From Shimia sp. CNT1-13L.2 (GTDB taxonomy: Bacteria > Pseudomonadota > Alphaproteobacteria > Rhodobacterales > Rhodobacteraceae), in contig NZ_JANDJO010000001.1 in NCBI RefSeq assembly GCF_024331145.1, positions 434,001 to 498,000 on the forward strand: a stretch of 64,000 nt of DNA. Direction: 5' to 3'. A program made the translations under genes and the position numbers. Below, one piece after another: positions 17,056-27,195 of the stretch. Positions within the stretch are counted from its first letter, which is position 1. Every line of letters starts with the position of its first letter. The notes beneath the pieces are model-generated. The model did no database searches and was not told where the DNA came from. It was given only the letters and a program-made list of their open reading frames with translations.

Positions 17056-18729
17056 TCAGGTCCCCAGGATGCCGGGCAGACGCAGACCATGCTCCTTGGC
17101 GCAATCAACTGCGATCTCATAGCCCGCATCCGCATGCCGCCAGACACCGCTGGCCGGATCGTTCCACAACACACGCTCAAGGCGTTTCGCGGCCTCGGGC
17201 GTCCCGTCGGCGCAAATCACCACACCAGCATGCTGCGAAAAGCCCATACCAACACCACCACCATGGTGCAGGCTAACCCAGGTCGCACCCGAGGCGGTGT
17301 TGACCAACGCGTTTAGAAGCGGCCAGTCGCTCACCGCGTCCGAGCCATCTTTCATGGCTTCGGTTTCGCGATTGGGTGAGGCCACCGAACCGGAATCAAG
17401 GTGGTCGCGGCCAATCACAACCGGTGCCTTCAATTCGCCGTTGGCGACCATTTCGTTAAAAGCCAGCCCGGCCTTGTGGCGATCTCCCAGCCCGATCCAG
17501 CAAATCCGCGCCGGCAGACCTTGGAATTCGATCCGATCCTGCGCCATGTCGAGCCAGTTGTGCAGATGGGCGTTGTCCGGAAACAGCTCCTTCATCTTCT
17601 GGTCGGTCTTGTAGATATCCTCGGGATCACCCGACAACGCACACCAGCGGAACGGTCCGATCCCCTTGCAGAACAGCGGGCGGATATAGGCTGGAACGAA
17701 GCCGGGGAAGGCAAAGGCATTTTCCAGCCCCTCCTCCAGCGCCATCTGGCGGATGTTGTTGCCATAGTCCACGGTCGGCACGCCGTCATTGTGGAAGGCG
17801 ACCATTGCTGCCACTTGCACCTTCATAGACGCGCGGGCCGCGGCTTCGACAACCTTGGGCTCGGTCTGGGCGCGGGCGCGCCATTCCGCAACGCTCCAGC
17901 CCTGCGGCAGATAGCCATTGATCGGATCATGCGCCGATGTCTGGTCCGTCACGATATCCGGACGGATGCCGCGCTTGTGGATTTCAGGGAAGATATCGGC
18001 GGCGTTACCGATCAGCGCGACCGACTTGGCCTCTCCGGCCTCGGTCCAGCGGCGGATCATCTCGAGGGCTTCGTCGAGCGAATGGGTCTTCTCGTCCACA
18101 TAGCGGGTCCGCAGACGGAAGTCCGCGCTCTTCTCGTCGCATTCCACGGCCAGACAGCAGGCGCCGGCCATCACAGCCGCGAGGGGCTGGGCGCCGCCCA
18201 TGCCGCCAAGGCCGCCGGTCAGAATCCACTTGCCCGTGAGGTCGCCGCCATAGTGTTGACGACCAGCCTCGGCGAAGGTTTCGTAAGTGCCCTGCACGAT
18301 GCCCTGGGTGCCGATGTAGATCCAGGAACCGGCCGTCATCTGGCCGTACATCATCAACCCCTTCTTATCGAGCTCGTTGAAGTGATCCCAGTTGGCCCAG
18401 TGCGGCACGAGGTTCGAGTTGGCGATCAGAACTCGTGGTGCATCAGCGTGGGTTTTGACCACGGCAACCGGCTTGCCCGATTGCACGAGCATGGTTTCAT
18501 CTGCTTCAAGGTCTTTCAACGTGTCGACCATCAAGTCAAAGTCCTGCCACGAACGCGCGGCTCGGCCGATACCGCCATAGACCACCAGCTCATGGGGGTT
18601 CTCGGCCACATCCGGATGCAGGTTGTTCATCAGCATTCTCATCGGAGCCTCTGTCAGCCAGCTCTTGGCGGTGATCTCACTGCCGGTAGGCGGGAAGACG
18701 TCGCGAATATTATGACGCGGGTTGTTCAT
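17056..18729 (-). CDS. hutU: Urocanate hydratase
   Basis: 557 residues, full family length. The NAD-binding glycine motif [19 protein letters not shown] and the [25 protein letters not shown] and [18 protein letters not shown] segments are highly characteristic. It converts urocanate to imidazolonepropionate, with a tightly bound NAD acting as electrophile. ATG at 18729 has GAGGAGA upstream. Last gene in the hutI-H-G-U unit. Confidence 0.97.
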   Translation of the reverse strand: MNNPRHNIRDVFPPTGSEITAKSWLTEAPMRMLMNNLHPDVAENPHELVVYGGIGRAARSWQDFDLMVDTLKDLEADETMLVQSGKPVAVVKTHADAPRVLIANSNLVPHWANWDHFNELDKKGLMMYGQMTAGSWIYIGTQGIVQGTYETFAEAGRQHYGGDLTGKWILTGGLGGMGGAQPLAAVMAGACCLAVECDEKSADFRLRTRYVDEKTHSLDEALEMIRRWTEAGEAKSVALIGNAADIFPEIHKRGIRPDIVTDQTSAHDPINGYLPQGWSVAEWRARAQTEPKVVEAAARASMKVQVAAMVAFHNDGVPTVDYGNNIRQMALEEGLENAFAFPGFVPAYIRPLFCKGIGPFRWCALSGDPEDIYKTDQKMKELFPDNAHLHNWLDMAQDRIEFQGLPARICWIGLGDRHKAGLAFNEMVANGELKAPVVIGRDHLDSGSVASPNRETEAMKDGSDAVSDWPLLNALVNTASGATWVSLHHGGGVGMGFSQHAGVVICADGTPEAAKRLERVLWNDPASGVWRHADAGYEIAVDCAKEHGLRLPGILGT

Positions 18730-18739
18730 TGCTGTCTCC

Positions 18740-19543
18740 TCAGGATTGCAACGCGCCGTTCAGCGCGATGTCTTCTAGCTGTTTCAGGATTTTCTCAATC
18801 ACCGGGCGGACGCGCTGTGCACGGTCCTCGCGGTAGGTCCAGGGCGCGACCTCATCCATGTAGGCGCTCTGTGCCATCTCCATTTGGATTGCGTGGGTTC
18901 CAGTCTCCGGCTGGCCGTAGTGGCGAGTGGTCCATCCGCCCTTGAAGCGACCGTTTAGCACCGACGGAAACTCTGCCGCGTCGACACAGATTTGTGTGAC
19001 CGCGCGCTCGATCGACTCGGCACAGGTCGTGCCATTGTTGGTCCCGACACAAAAAACTGGCAGGGTTCCGTCGAACAGAAACGGGATTTGCGAGCGGATC
19101 GAATGGCAATCATAGAGGATCGCAACACCGTGTTTAGCTTTTACACGCTCCAGCTCCGCGCTCAACGCGGCATGATACGGGGCATGGTAGGCACGGCGAC
19201 GCTCCTCGATCTCTTCCTCGGACGGTTCCTGCCCTTCCTGCCAGATCGGGTCGCCATTGAAATCGATCGTCGGGCAAAGCGTCGTGGTGTTCTGCCCGGG
19301 ATAAAGCGATACGCCTTCGGGATCGCGATTGGCATCGATCACATAACGATGGACGTGAGACTGAACGACTGTCGCCCCGCTCAAAAGGCCTTCGTGAAGG
19401 CGATCGATGTGCCAATCGGTATCGTCCAGCCCCTGACCACGAATGTTCAGCCGGTCAAACAGGTCATCAGGCATCCATGTGCCACCGTGAGGCTGTCCCA
19501 GTACAATGGGGCTGTCGCCAGATTTGACAGTAAACAGGTTCAT
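18740..19543 (-). CDS. hutG: N-formylglutamate deformylase
   Basis: 267 residues, N-formylglutamate amidohydrolase family ([69 protein letters not shown]). It hydrolyses N-formyl-L-Glu to Glu and formate, the last step of the HutF route. Its start codon overlaps the hutH stop (ATGA), indicating translational coupling. hutU follows after 10 bp. Confidence 0.95.
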   Translation of the reverse strand: MNLFTVKSGDSPIVLGQPHGGTWMPDDLFDRLNIRGQGLDDTDWHIDRLHEGLLSGATVVQSHVHRYVIDANRDPEGVSLYPGQNTTTLCPTIDFNGDPIWQEGQEPSEEEIEERRRAYHAPYHAALSAELERVKAKHGVAILYDCHSIRSQIPFLFDGTLPVFCVGTNNGTTCAESIERAVTQICVDAAEFPSVLNGRFKGGWTTRHYGQPETGTHAIQMEMAQSAYMDEVAPWTYREDRAQRVRPVIEKILKQLEDIALNGALQS

Positions 19544-21078
19544 GCATCCAGCTCCGGCAAGGTCACTCCGGCAACCGCGGTCAAAGCACCCGAGCCGACA
19601 AGGCGCGCGGCCTCTTCAAGGTCCGGCGCCATGTAGCGATCCTGATCAAGGCTCGACACGCTCTCACGCAAACGGGAATACACGGCCTGCAAGGGAGCAC
19701 TGGTTGTGAGCGGCGCGCGAAATTCGACACCCTGCGCCCCGCAAAGCAGCTCCACACCCAGAATGTAATTCAGGTTCTCTACCATACGGGTCAGCCGCCG
19801 TGCGCCATGTGCCGCCATCGAAACATGGTCTTCCTGGTTGGCACTGGTCGGCGTCGAGTCGGTCACGCAGGGATTGGCCAGATGCTTGTTTTCACTCATC
19901 AGGGCAGCCGTTGTTACTTCGGCAATCATCAACCCCGAATTGAGGCCGGGATCACTCGCAAGGAACGGCGGCAGGTCAAAGCTCAGCGTTGGATCGACCA
20001 TGAGCGCGATACGTCGTTGGCTGATTGCACCCAGCTCGGAAACCGCAAGGGCAATCATGTCAGCGGCAAAGCCCACCGGCTCGGCATGAAAGTTCCCGCC
20101 GGAAACGATCATGTCGGCCTGCGTCAGAACCAGCGGGTTATCGGTGGCGGCGTTCGCTTCTATCTCGAGGGTGAACGCAGCTTGCCGCAGAACATCCATC
20201 GCAGCGCCCGTCACCTGAGGCTGACAGCGAATGCAATAGGGGTCCTGCACACGGCTGTCACCATCCCGGTGGCTTTCGCGGATCACCGAACCTGCCAAGA
20301 TCGCGCGCATGGCAGCGGCTGCCTCGATCTGGCCGCGCTGTCCACGCAGCGTGTGAATCTCTGGTTGTAACGGTGCGGTCGAGCCCATGATCGCGTCAGT
20401 GGACATGGCTGAGATAACCAGAGCATTCTGCGCTGCGCGCCACGCCTGAAACAGTCCAGCCAAACCAAAAGCCGTCGAGAACTGGGTGCCGTTGATGAAC
20501 GCCAGCCCCTCTTTCGGGCCAAGCTGGATCGGCGCAAGGCCCGCACGTTCAAGTGCCTCGGAACCGGGCAAAATCTCGCCTTCGTACTCGGCCTCCCCCT
20601 CACCGATCACTACCGCTGCCATATGCGCCAGGGGGGCCAGATCGCCAGAGGCGCCGACCGAGCCCTGAGCAGGGATCACGGGGCTGACACCACGCTCAAG
20701 CATCCCCTGAAGCAGCTCGATGTATTCCCAGCGAACACCCGAGGCACCACGGCCAAAACTCAGGAGCTTCAGCGTCATCACAAGGCGTACCATATGCGTT
20801 GGAATCCGCTCGCCGACACCGCAACAGTGACTGAGAATAAGGTTACGCTGCAGGGTCGCAGTGTCGTCCTTGGCGATCTTCATCGACGCGAGCTTACCGA
20901 AACCGGTGTTCACACCATAGACCGGCACGTCGCCAGATGCCGCAGCCGCGATTCGCGAAGCCGCCTCTTCAACCGCCGGGCGGCAGGCCTCGTTGAGGCG
21001 CACGGGTTTCTCATTCCAATAGACCTCCGCGAGTTGTGACAGGGTCACTTCGCCGGGGATGAGTTCAAGGGCGCTCAT
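19540..21078 (-). CDS. hutH: Histidine ammonia-lyase
   Basis: 512 residues. The MIO electrophile comes from A143-S144-G145 within [16 protein letters not shown]; the conserved Y (VYGVNTGFG) and NPxFL-like regions are present ([36 protein letters not shown]). It deaminates histidine to urocanate. ATG at 21078 overlaps the hutI stop (ATGA). The open frame continues to 21201 but that is hutI coding. Confidence 0.97.
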   Translation of the reverse strand: MSALELIPGEVTLSQLAEVYWNEKPVRLNEACRPAVEEAASRIAAAASGDVPVYGVNTGFGKLASMKIAKDDTATLQRNLILSHCCGVGERIPTHMVRLVMTLKLLSFGRGASGVRWEYIELLQGMLERGVSPVIPAQGSVGASGDLAPLAHMAAVVIGEGEAEYEGEILPGSEALERAGLAPIQLGPKEGLAFINGTQFSTAFGLAGLFQAWRAAQNALVISAMSTDAIMGSTAPLQPEIHTLRGQRGQIEAAAAMRAILAGSVIRESHRDGDSRVQDPYCIRCQPQVTGAAMDVLRQAAFTLEIEANAATDNPLVLTQADMIVSGGNFHAEPVGFAADMIALAVSELGAISQRRIALMVDPTLSFDLPPFLASDPGLNSGLMIAEVTTAALMSENKHLANPCVTDSTPTSANQEDHVSMAAHGARRLTRMVENLNYILGVELLCGAQGVEFRAPLTTSAPLQAVYSRLRESVSSLDQDRYMAPDLEEAARLVGSGALTAVAGVTLPELDA

Positions 21079-22268
21079 TCGCAGCCTCCCAAATATCGTT
21101 TGTAAAGGGGGTTGAACCCGATGCGGTAAGCCAATTCCGCCGGGTGCTGGACGTTCCAGACGGCAAGGTCGGCACGTTTGCCGCCTTCGATCGTTCCGCA
21201 ATCCTTCAGACCAAGCGCGCGGGCTGCATTGCGCGTCACCCCTGCCAAAGCCTCTTCAGGCGTCATGCGGAAAAGGGTGCACCCCATGTTCATGGTCAAG
21301 AGAAGCGAGGTAAGTGGCGAAGATCCGGGGTTAGCATCGGTCGCGAGCGCCATCGGCACACTATGCCGACGTAGGGACTCGATTGGAGGCACCTGGGTTT
21401 CGCGGAGCGTATAGAAGGCACCGGGCAGAATGACCGCAACGGTGCCTGCAGCAGCCATCGCCGCGACCCCCTCATCATCCAGATACTCGATGTGATCCGC
21501 GCTCATTGCGCCATAGCTGGCGGCGAGCTTTGCGCCGCCAAGGTTGGAGAGCTGCTCAGCATGCAACTTGACCGGCAGCCCCAATTCCCGCGCCATGTCA
21601 AAGACACGGGCAATGTGCTCGGGCTGAAACGCGATTCCCTCACAGAAACCGTCAACGGCATCCACCAATCCTTCGGCATGGGCCGCGCGCAGAGCCGGAA
21701 TGCAAACATCGTCAATATAGCGGTCATGCTCGCCCGCCATTTCCGGCGGCAGCGCATGCGCACCGAGGAAAGTTGTCAGCACCCGCACCGGGCGCTCCTG
21801 GGCAATCCGGCGGGCAGCCCGCAACATGCGCAGCTCCGTTTCATGGTCGAGGCCATAGCCCGACTTGACCTCGAGGACAGTCACACCCTCGGCAATGAGG
21901 GCATCAACGCGCGGAAGCGCATCTGCCAGCAGCTGGTCTTCTGATGCGGCCCGCGTCGACTTGACGGTCGAGACAATACCGCCCCCCGCCCGCGCGACTT
22001 CTTCGTAAGTCGCGCCGTTCAATCGCATTTCGAATTCCTTGGCGCGATTGCCACCAGAAACCACATGCGTGTGGCAATCGATCAGGCCCGGGGTAACGAG
22101 GCGACCACCTAGATCGTGCGCTTTGAGACTTGTGTATTGCTCGGGCAACTCAGCCTGCGGACCAGCCCACACAATTTTCCCGACCTCAATGACCACTGCC
22201 CCACTCTCAATCATGCCGTAGGGAGCATCACCCACCAGTGTGGCCAGCTTTGCATTCGTCAGCAGCAC
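21075..22268 (-). CDS. hutI: Imidazolonepropionase
   Basis: 397 residues, amidohydrolase superfamily: [53 protein letters not shown]. It opens the imidazolone ring to N-formimino-L-Glu. I take the GTG start at 22268 ([13 protein letters not shown]), with AGGGG 8 bp upstream; an in-frame ATG at 22316 would place the start in the operator region and lacks a ribosome site. First gene of hutI-H-G-U. Confidence 0.93.
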   Translation of the reverse strand: MLLTNAKLATLVGDAPYGMIESGAVVIEVGKIVWAGPQAELPEQYTSLKAHDLGGRLVTPGLIDCHTHVVSGGNRAKEFEMRLNGATYEEVARAGGGIVSTVKSTRAASEDQLLADALPRVDALIAEGVTVLEVKSGYGLDHETELRMLRAARRIAQERPVRVLTTFLGAHALPPEMAGEHDRYIDDVCIPALRAAHAEGLVDAVDGFCEGIAFQPEHIARVFDMARELGLPVKLHAEQLSNLGGAKLAASYGAMSADHIEYLDDEGVAAMAAAGTVAVILPGAFYTLRETQVPPIESLRRHSVPMALATDANPGSSPLTSLLLTMNMGCTLFRMTPEEALAGVTRNAARALGLKDCGTIEGGKRADLAVWNVQHPAELAYRIGFNPLYKRYLGGCE

Positions 22269-22279
22269 AAGAATTCCCC

Positions 22280-22295
22280 TTGTTATATTGCACAA
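22280..22295. promoter_or_regulatory. Candidate HutC operator half-sites (TTGT...ACAA)
   Basis: TTGT and ACAA separated by 8 bp lie 11 bp upstream of hutI's start, on the divergent hut promoter. HutC-type sites usually look like TGTATATACA; this match is loose. Confidence 0.3.
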
Positions 22296-22300
22296 AAATG

Positions 22301-22320
22301 TTTTATGTCTGCTCATAAAA
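22301..22320. promoter_or_regulatory. Perfect inverted repeat between hutI and hutF
   Basis: TTTTATG and CATAAAA, 6-bp spacer. It sits in the 75-bp divergent region and is a likely regulator site, most plausibly for the adjacent HutC. Confidence 0.4.
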
Positions 22321-22343
22321 AGCTGTCAAGCAGGAAAATCAGG

Positions 22344-23708
22344 ATGAAAACCATTTGGGCGAACCAGGCTTTGACAGCCAAGGGATGGGCGAGCCACGTC
22401 AGTGTAGAGATCGGTGCCGATGGGCGCATCGTCAACGTGGACGAGGACACGCCGCCCAGAGGGCACCGGGTTGAAACCCTGCTCCCCGCACCTGCAAACA
22501 GCCACAGCCACGCCTTCCAACGCGCGATGGCTGGCCTGACCGAGAAGCGCGGCGAAAACCCGACCGACAGCTTCTGGACCTGGCGCAAGCTCATGTACGA
22601 CTTCCTCGGACGGGTGACGCCGGATCAGGTAGAAGCGATTGCCGCGCTGGTCCAAATGGAGATGCTCGAGGCTGGCTACGCCACCAATGTAGAGTTCCAC
22701 TACCTGCACCACCAAGCCGACGGCAGTTCCTATGCCCAGCTTGGCGAAATGTCCGAGCGCATCGCGGCTGCGGCCTCCGAAAGCGGCATAGGACTGACCC
22801 TACTGCCGGTCCAATACCAATACGGCGGCTGCGACAAACGCGCTCTGACCCAAGGCCAGCTGCGCTTCGGAAACGATCCCGAGCGCTATGCCCGGCTGCT
22901 TGATGAAGCTGGTAGGGCGCTCAAAACCCTGGCGCCTGATGCCCGGCTGGGCGTGGCCCCTCACAGCCTGCGCGCCGTTGCACCCGAACAGCTGCGCGAC
23001 GCCGCAACCCTTGTGCCCGAGGGTCCCGTTCACATTCACATCGCAGAACAGATTCCCGAGGTTGAGGAAGTTCAAGCCGCCTGGGGCGCAAGGCCAGTAG
23101 AATGGGCCCTCGACAATCTCGACCTCGACCAACGCTGGTGCATGATTCATGCCACCCAGATGCTGCCGAACGAAACCAAAGCACTGGCCGCAACCGGTGC
23201 CATCGCTGGCCTTTGCCCGATCACCGAGGCCTCGCTGGGTGACGGCATCTTCGATGGCGTTCGCTGGATGGATGCGGGTGGCAGGATCTCGGTAGGATCA
23301 GACAGCAACATCCTGATCTCCCTCGCCGAAGAGATGCGCGTTCTCGACACCACCCAGCGCCTGCGCGACCACACCCGCGCCGCATTGGCCGACGCCACCA
23401 CATCCACCGGACGTCGGATCTTTTCAGGTATCTGCGAAGGCGGGGCGCTGGCCGCAGGGCGTAGTTCCGGCTCCATCGCCGTAGGACAATGGGCAGACCT
23501 TCTGTCGCTGGATATGAACCACATCAACCTGGCCGGCCTTCGGGGCGACACCATCCTGGATTCGTTTGCGTTTACCGGGGACAACCGGATGATCAGCGAC
23601 GTGTGGGCCGCGGGACGTCACATGGTCAGGGACGGGGCACATGTTCGGCGCGCCGAGATCACCTCTCGCTACAGGAAAGCGGTCGCTCATCTGCGCGAAG
23701 GGGCCTGA
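22344..23708 (+). CDS. hutF: Formimidoylglutamate deiminase
   Basis: 454 residues, amidohydrolase superfamily (PAPANSHSHAFQRAMAG, VHIHIAEQ, MIHATQML, ISVGSDSNILIS). It converts N-formimidoyl-L-Glu to N-formyl-L-Glu and ammonia. Together with HutG it replaces HutG-type formiminoglutamase. ATG at 22344 has AGGAAAATCAGG just upstream. Divergent from hutI; ends zero bp from the convergent hutC stop. Confidence 0.96.
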   Translation: MKTIWANQALTAKGWASHVSVEIGADGRIVNVDEDTPPRGHRVETLLPAPANSHSHAFQRAMAGLTEKRGENPTDSFWTWRKLMYDFLGRVTPDQVEAIAALVQMEMLEAGYATNVEFHYLHHQADGSSYAQLGEMSERIAAAASESGIGLTLLPVQYQYGGCDKRALTQGQLRFGNDPERYARLLDEAGRALKTLAPDARLGVAPHSLRAVAPEQLRDAATLVPEGPVHIHIAEQIPEVEEVQAAWGARPVEWALDNLDLDQRWCMIHATQMLPNETKALAATGAIAGLCPITEASLGDGIFDGVRWMDAGGRISVGSDSNILISLAEEMRVLDTTQRLRDHTRAALADATTSTGRRIFSGICEGGALAAGRSSGSIAVGQWADLLSLDMNHINLAGLRGDTILDSFAFTGDNRMISDVWAAGRHMVRDGAHVRRAEITSRYRKAVAHLREGA

Positions 23709-24398
23709 TCAGAACCGCGTGGTCATCCGATGCCCGCGCTGGAATACCATGCGCACATATGTGATCGGCTCTCCGCGCCACCACGTTGACCGCTCGGCCA
23801 GGAACAGCGGATTCCCTACCGCACAGCCAAGATGGCTGGCCAGAACTTCATCCGACGCCGTCGCAGAAAAACTGATTTCAGCATCCGAGAACGGCACGGT
23901 TTCCACCAGCCATTCATTCGGGCTCGTCTCGGAAAAATCCACATCCGCGGCGTTCGGCAGGGCCGCAAGGTTAATCCAGCGATCCTCGTACTGATAGGGG
24001 TTGTTGTCGGCATAGTGCACGCAGACGAGGTGCAGAACCTGCCCTCTATCTCCAAGCCCCATCCGCGCCCGCAACCAATCCGGCGTATCGCACAGGTCCC
24101 GACGCACAAGCGCGTAGCGGTACATCCTGCCACTGGCCTCGATTTCCTCGCGCACTACGGGGATCTCGAACTGGGCGCGCCGAACCGGAGACATCCTGAC
24201 CCGAGTTCCTGCCTTGCGCTTACGCTCAACGAGCCCTTCTTCAGCCAGTTCTCGTACCGCACGGTTAACCGTTGCGCGCGCGCACTGAAACTCGGCAGCA
24301 AGATCAATTTCGTTCGGGATCAACTCACCAGGCCCCCAATCGCCATCCACAATTCGGGTTCGGATAACTTCTTTGACATCCCGGAAAGCTGCCTTCAT
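23709..24398 (-). CDS. hutC: HutC-type histidine utilisation repressor (GntR/UTRA)
   Basis: 229 residues: N-terminal GntR HTH (FRDVKEVIRTRIVDGDWGPGELIPNEIDLAAEFQCARATVNRAVRELAEEGLVERKRKAGTRV) and a C-terminal UTRA ligand domain ending with LFLAERSTWWRGEPITYVRMVFQRG. In other bacteria HutC is released by urocanate. ATG at 24398 with GAAGGGGTGGGG upstream. Its stop abuts the hutF stop in convergent fashion. Confidence 0.9.
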   Translation of the reverse strand: MKAAFRDVKEVIRTRIVDGDWGPGELIPNEIDLAAEFQCARATVNRAVRELAEEGLVERKRKAGTRVRMSPVRRAQFEIPVVREEIEASGRMYRYALVRRDLCDTPDWLRARMGLGDRGQVLHLVCVHYADNNPYQYEDRWINLAALPNAADVDFSETSPNEWLVETVPFSDAEISFSATASDEVLASHLGCAVGNPLFLAERSTWWRGEPITYVRMVFQRGHRMTTRF

Positions 24399-24913
24399 CG
24401 AGCCCCACCCCTTCGACAGTGAAGAAAATTTACAGCAACAAAACTTAGTTAAGTGCGAATTTATTTGCAATTCACTACAAGGGAAACTTCTCAGACGCAA
24501 AAAATATGGAGTTTTCCCACGTTTCAACCTCCGCTTTGCGGTGAAATTCCACAACGAAAATCATTTGCCTAGACATATTACCCGCTACACTCTCACTGTA
24601 GGGCACTGACCCGAATGGCAGGCCCTCGGGGGCGCACACTGCGCAGCCCCCCCCCAATCCCAACGTCACGCAAGCGATGCGCAACCGAGGTCAAACCCTG
24701 ATGCAGCTGCTTGCCCTGAAGTCCGGACAAACACCCGTACCTAGTCCGCTACCATCCCCGGTACTGAAGCCCTTCCAGCGTAATTCAAACATCGAGGGCT
24801 TCCAGCACAACATAAAACTACCAACGCGCTGTTGCTGTGCGAATTGCGAAGCAGCAGAACGCCCGCACTCTCCCAATAGAAACGGGCACCGCGTTAGTCT
24901 TTACTTGGTAAAA
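24399..24913. other. Non-coding stretch between hutC and the island boundary
   Basis: AT-rich near hutC (its promoter region), a run of nine C at about 24647, then neutral sequence up to the tRNA-Phe repeat. No credible gene or RNA structure seen. Confidence 0.5.
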
Positions 24914-24960
24914 TGGTGCCCGGGGGCGGAATCGAACCACCGACACGAGGATTTTCAATC
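24914..24960. repeat. Attachment-site repeat, left end of island (attL-like)
   Basis: 47 bp identical to the 3' part of the tRNA-Phe gene at 42351-42397, in the same orientation (CCA end at the left). It is a partial tRNA: the sequence diverges immediately after the anticodon-loop bases. With the integrase next to the tRNA at the other end, this defines the left boundary of the island. Confidence 0.92.
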
Positions 24961-24994
24961 ACACTACCAATAATGAAATCAAGGAGTTATTGGT

Positions 24995-25020
24995 GAGTGT
25001 ATCATTTTGTGTATAACTTT
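24995..25020. repeat. TGTGTATAA motif near left end
   Basis: GTGTATC at 24997-25003 and TGTGTATAACTTT from 25008. TGTGTATAA is TTATACACA in reverse, fitting the DnaA-box pattern TTATNCACA. A closely matching pair occurs at 42270-42291 near the other end, so it may be an integrase arm site or a DnaA box. Confidence 0.5.
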
Positions 25021-25158
25021 CACTCGAAGAGATCAGAAATTTCGGTCAAGTATTTGAAATATCATCATCATTTTTCCACGAATAGATTCACACCCTCCCC
25101 AAGCCAGATACTCAAAAGCCCACGCTTAACCACTTGGGCCGGACCGCTTCCAATATGA

Positions 25159-26544
25159 TCAACCTTCCAGCTTTGCAGGGCGCCCATACTCGTTTTCCTT
25201 GTGCTCCATAAACTTTGGGGTTGCCGAAATGCGTGGATAAAGAGCCTTTTCGTGCTCTCTGATAGAACTGCAAAGTTTGTCATGCAGACCTCCAAGACGC
25301 TCAACATTCAACATATCCTGAGCGATGTTACGAAACACTCGGGCAAATGGTTGATTCTTGTAGTGCCTAAATAGTTGATCGAATTTCGTACTCACGCCCA
25401 GGTTAACTCCCGTGAAACCTACCGACAGTGAAAACTGCAGGCCATTGCCAGTGGACACGGCGTATTTCTTCATCAACTTTGCGCACGATTGGTCCACATA
25501 TTTCAGAACATTGTTGACCTCCTTGAACTTGTCCGCCGCAGACAAGTGAGAAAGGTTATGAAAAACGGTTCTACATTCTTTGAACTCGCGCCTGTTTCGC
25601 AGCTCTAACGCCAGCTCGATACACTGTTTAGGGTTATCTGTTTTAGAGATTAGGTAGGCTGTGAAGAAAGGTAGGCGAACTGCAAATTGAGCTTGCCCGC
25701 TGGGTTCAAGAATGGATGACAGCGTCTGTTGAGACTTCTCTTTGAGGTTTTGAAGTAGGCCAGAAACTTGAGACGGATAGTCAATCCGGTAACAACTCTC
25801 ACAGAAGGCGTCGCGAAGAGGAGCCAAGAAAACATCCGCACCTTCCATATGGGCGATTGCATTGTAGAAATGAGAGCGCTCAGCAGCCCAGCCATAGCCA
25901 AAAATCAGCCGATCCAAAGCGGTTTTTCCATCTTCTCCTCGGAATTGCGGGTTGCTTGTGCTGAAGGCGTGCACGAGATCCTTAGCATCACGAATTTCAG
26001 GCTGTTCAACTACATTGATCGCCGGGCTGTGATCATCGTCTGATGCAACCAGCTTGCGATCAGTTTCTTCGTTGCGGAATGCACTGTCGATTGCTTCCTC
26101 ATATCTTGGGCGCTTTGGATTAGTCACCAAATAAGAAAGTGTCAGATACTCGCTTGAAACCCAAACATCCCATCTCAATTGCGGGTCAATTCGCAAAGAT
26201 TCAAAGAAACTGACGACATCCCCAGCGGGCTTCGAATCTTCGAACGAAAATGTCATGCTACGTGCAAAATTAGCAGCATCTGCTGAAATTTCTGAGTGCT
26301 TGTCAGCATCGACGCTTGAGAAATTTATGAAGTCAAAGTTCCGAAGCCTTTTAGACCGATACTCTTCCTTGTAATCATCAACTCCTAACAACTGGTCGCT
26401 GAACAAGATTGCGGTCACAAGCTTTTCCAAACACAGAATATCGTTATCGATATAGTTCAGATTCAACGTCTGGCTGACGCCGGTGATGCGCTCCACTCCG
26501 CTCAGCGTGGCGTTATCAACTAGGATGCGACGGTTGGTACTCAC
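25159..26544 (-). CDS. Hypothetical protein, island orphan
   Basis: 461 residues, no recognised family. It is mostly polar and helix-rich, has no signal peptide or convincing membrane segment, and carries cysteines around CESCYRIDYPSQ (residues about 248-251). The start is GTG at 26544 with AGGA about 8 bp upstream; no ATG is available at the N-terminus. The N-terminus (TNRRILVDNATLSGVERITG) resembles a PIN-like strand start with an early Asp, which is only a suggestion. Composition matches the island. Confidence 0.65.
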   Translation of the reverse strand: MSTNRRILVDNATLSGVERITGVSQTLNLNYIDNDILCLEKLVTAILFSDQLLGVDDYKEEYRSKRLRNFDFINFSSVDADKHSEISADAANFARSMTFSFEDSKPAGDVVSFFESLRIDPQLRWDVWVSSEYLTLSYLVTNPKRPRYEEAIDSAFRNEETDRKLVASDDDHSPAINVVEQPEIRDAKDLVHAFSTSNPQFRGEDGKTALDRLIFGYGWAAERSHFYNAIAHMEGADVFLAPLRDAFCESCYRIDYPSQVSGLLQNLKEKSQQTLSSILEPSGQAQFAVRLPFFTAYLISKTDNPKQCIELALELRNRREFKECRTVFHNLSHLSAADKFKEVNNVLKYVDQSCAKLMKKYAVSTGNGLQFSLSVGFTGVNLGVSTKFDQLFRHYKNQPFARVFRNIAQDMLNVERLGGLHDKLCSSIREHEKALYPRISATPKFMEHKENEYGRPAKLEG

Positions 26545-26716
26545 TGGAAAATCCTATTGAAACTGACGCTTGGAGTTATGGGCGGTGAAACATGACCGCT
26601 TCGCCAAACACATCTCACTCTGCCGAGGTTGAGTCGACAACCTGCTGCCATTTCCACAGACGTCCTGAGGAAACCAATACCACTGAAGAAAATCTGAGTT
26701 AAAACGTTTCCACACT

Positions 26717-27121
26717 TCAATCCATCCACTTAGCGATAGCATCGTGAAGCATCCATGGGGAAGGAGCGGTGCACTTAACCTCTGTAGTCGAACTGGCGGT
26801 GAAATAGCACCATTCTTCATCATCCGAAGACCACTCGCCGATGATTTCACCATCGATGAGCAGCACGTCGCCGCTGAAAGAACCGTTGTGATAACCGGTC
26901 ATTATGATGCCGTGACGGACCATGCCTCCGGCATCAACCAGACCACAAATGGCACGAAACTGGCTACGTACAGATTCCAGAGCTTCGCCTGACAACACAC
27001 CGACTTCAAAGGTACGATACTTCACCGTACCGACGAAGCTGCCATTACTTTCGTCAGATGATATCTCACAGGACAAGTCGCCATATTCATCAACAATTTT
27101 TTGCATTGTTCCAATTTTCAT
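26717..27121 (-). CDS. Hypothetical small acidic protein
   Basis: 134 residues, beta-rich with acidic patches (SCEISSDESNGSF, GEWSSDDEEWCYF), no signal peptide and no family recognised. ATG at 27121. It lies between two other island genes on the same strand but with non-coding gaps on each side, so it may be a separate unit. Confidence 0.5.
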   Translation of the reverse strand: MKIGTMQKIVDEYGDLSCEISSDESNGSFVGTVKYRTFEVGVLSGEALESVRSQFRAICGLVDAGGMVRHGIIMTGYHNGSFSGDVLLIDGEIIGEWSSDDEEWCYFTASSTTEVKCTAPSPWMLHDAIAKWMD

Positions 27122-27195
27122 AGTTAGGGCAGTTTGAAATTGAGTATTTTCAATACCTCAAAGAAAGCGCCGAAATGGTGTTTGGAAAGATGATT

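Noticed and set aside
24640-24660. Run of nine C near 24647
   Set aside because: A single homopolymer in a non-coding gap; nothing supports a function.
26554-26853. A 99-codon minus-strand frame
   Set aside because: It overlaps the start of the 134-residue gene in another frame, has poor composition, and no ribosome site.
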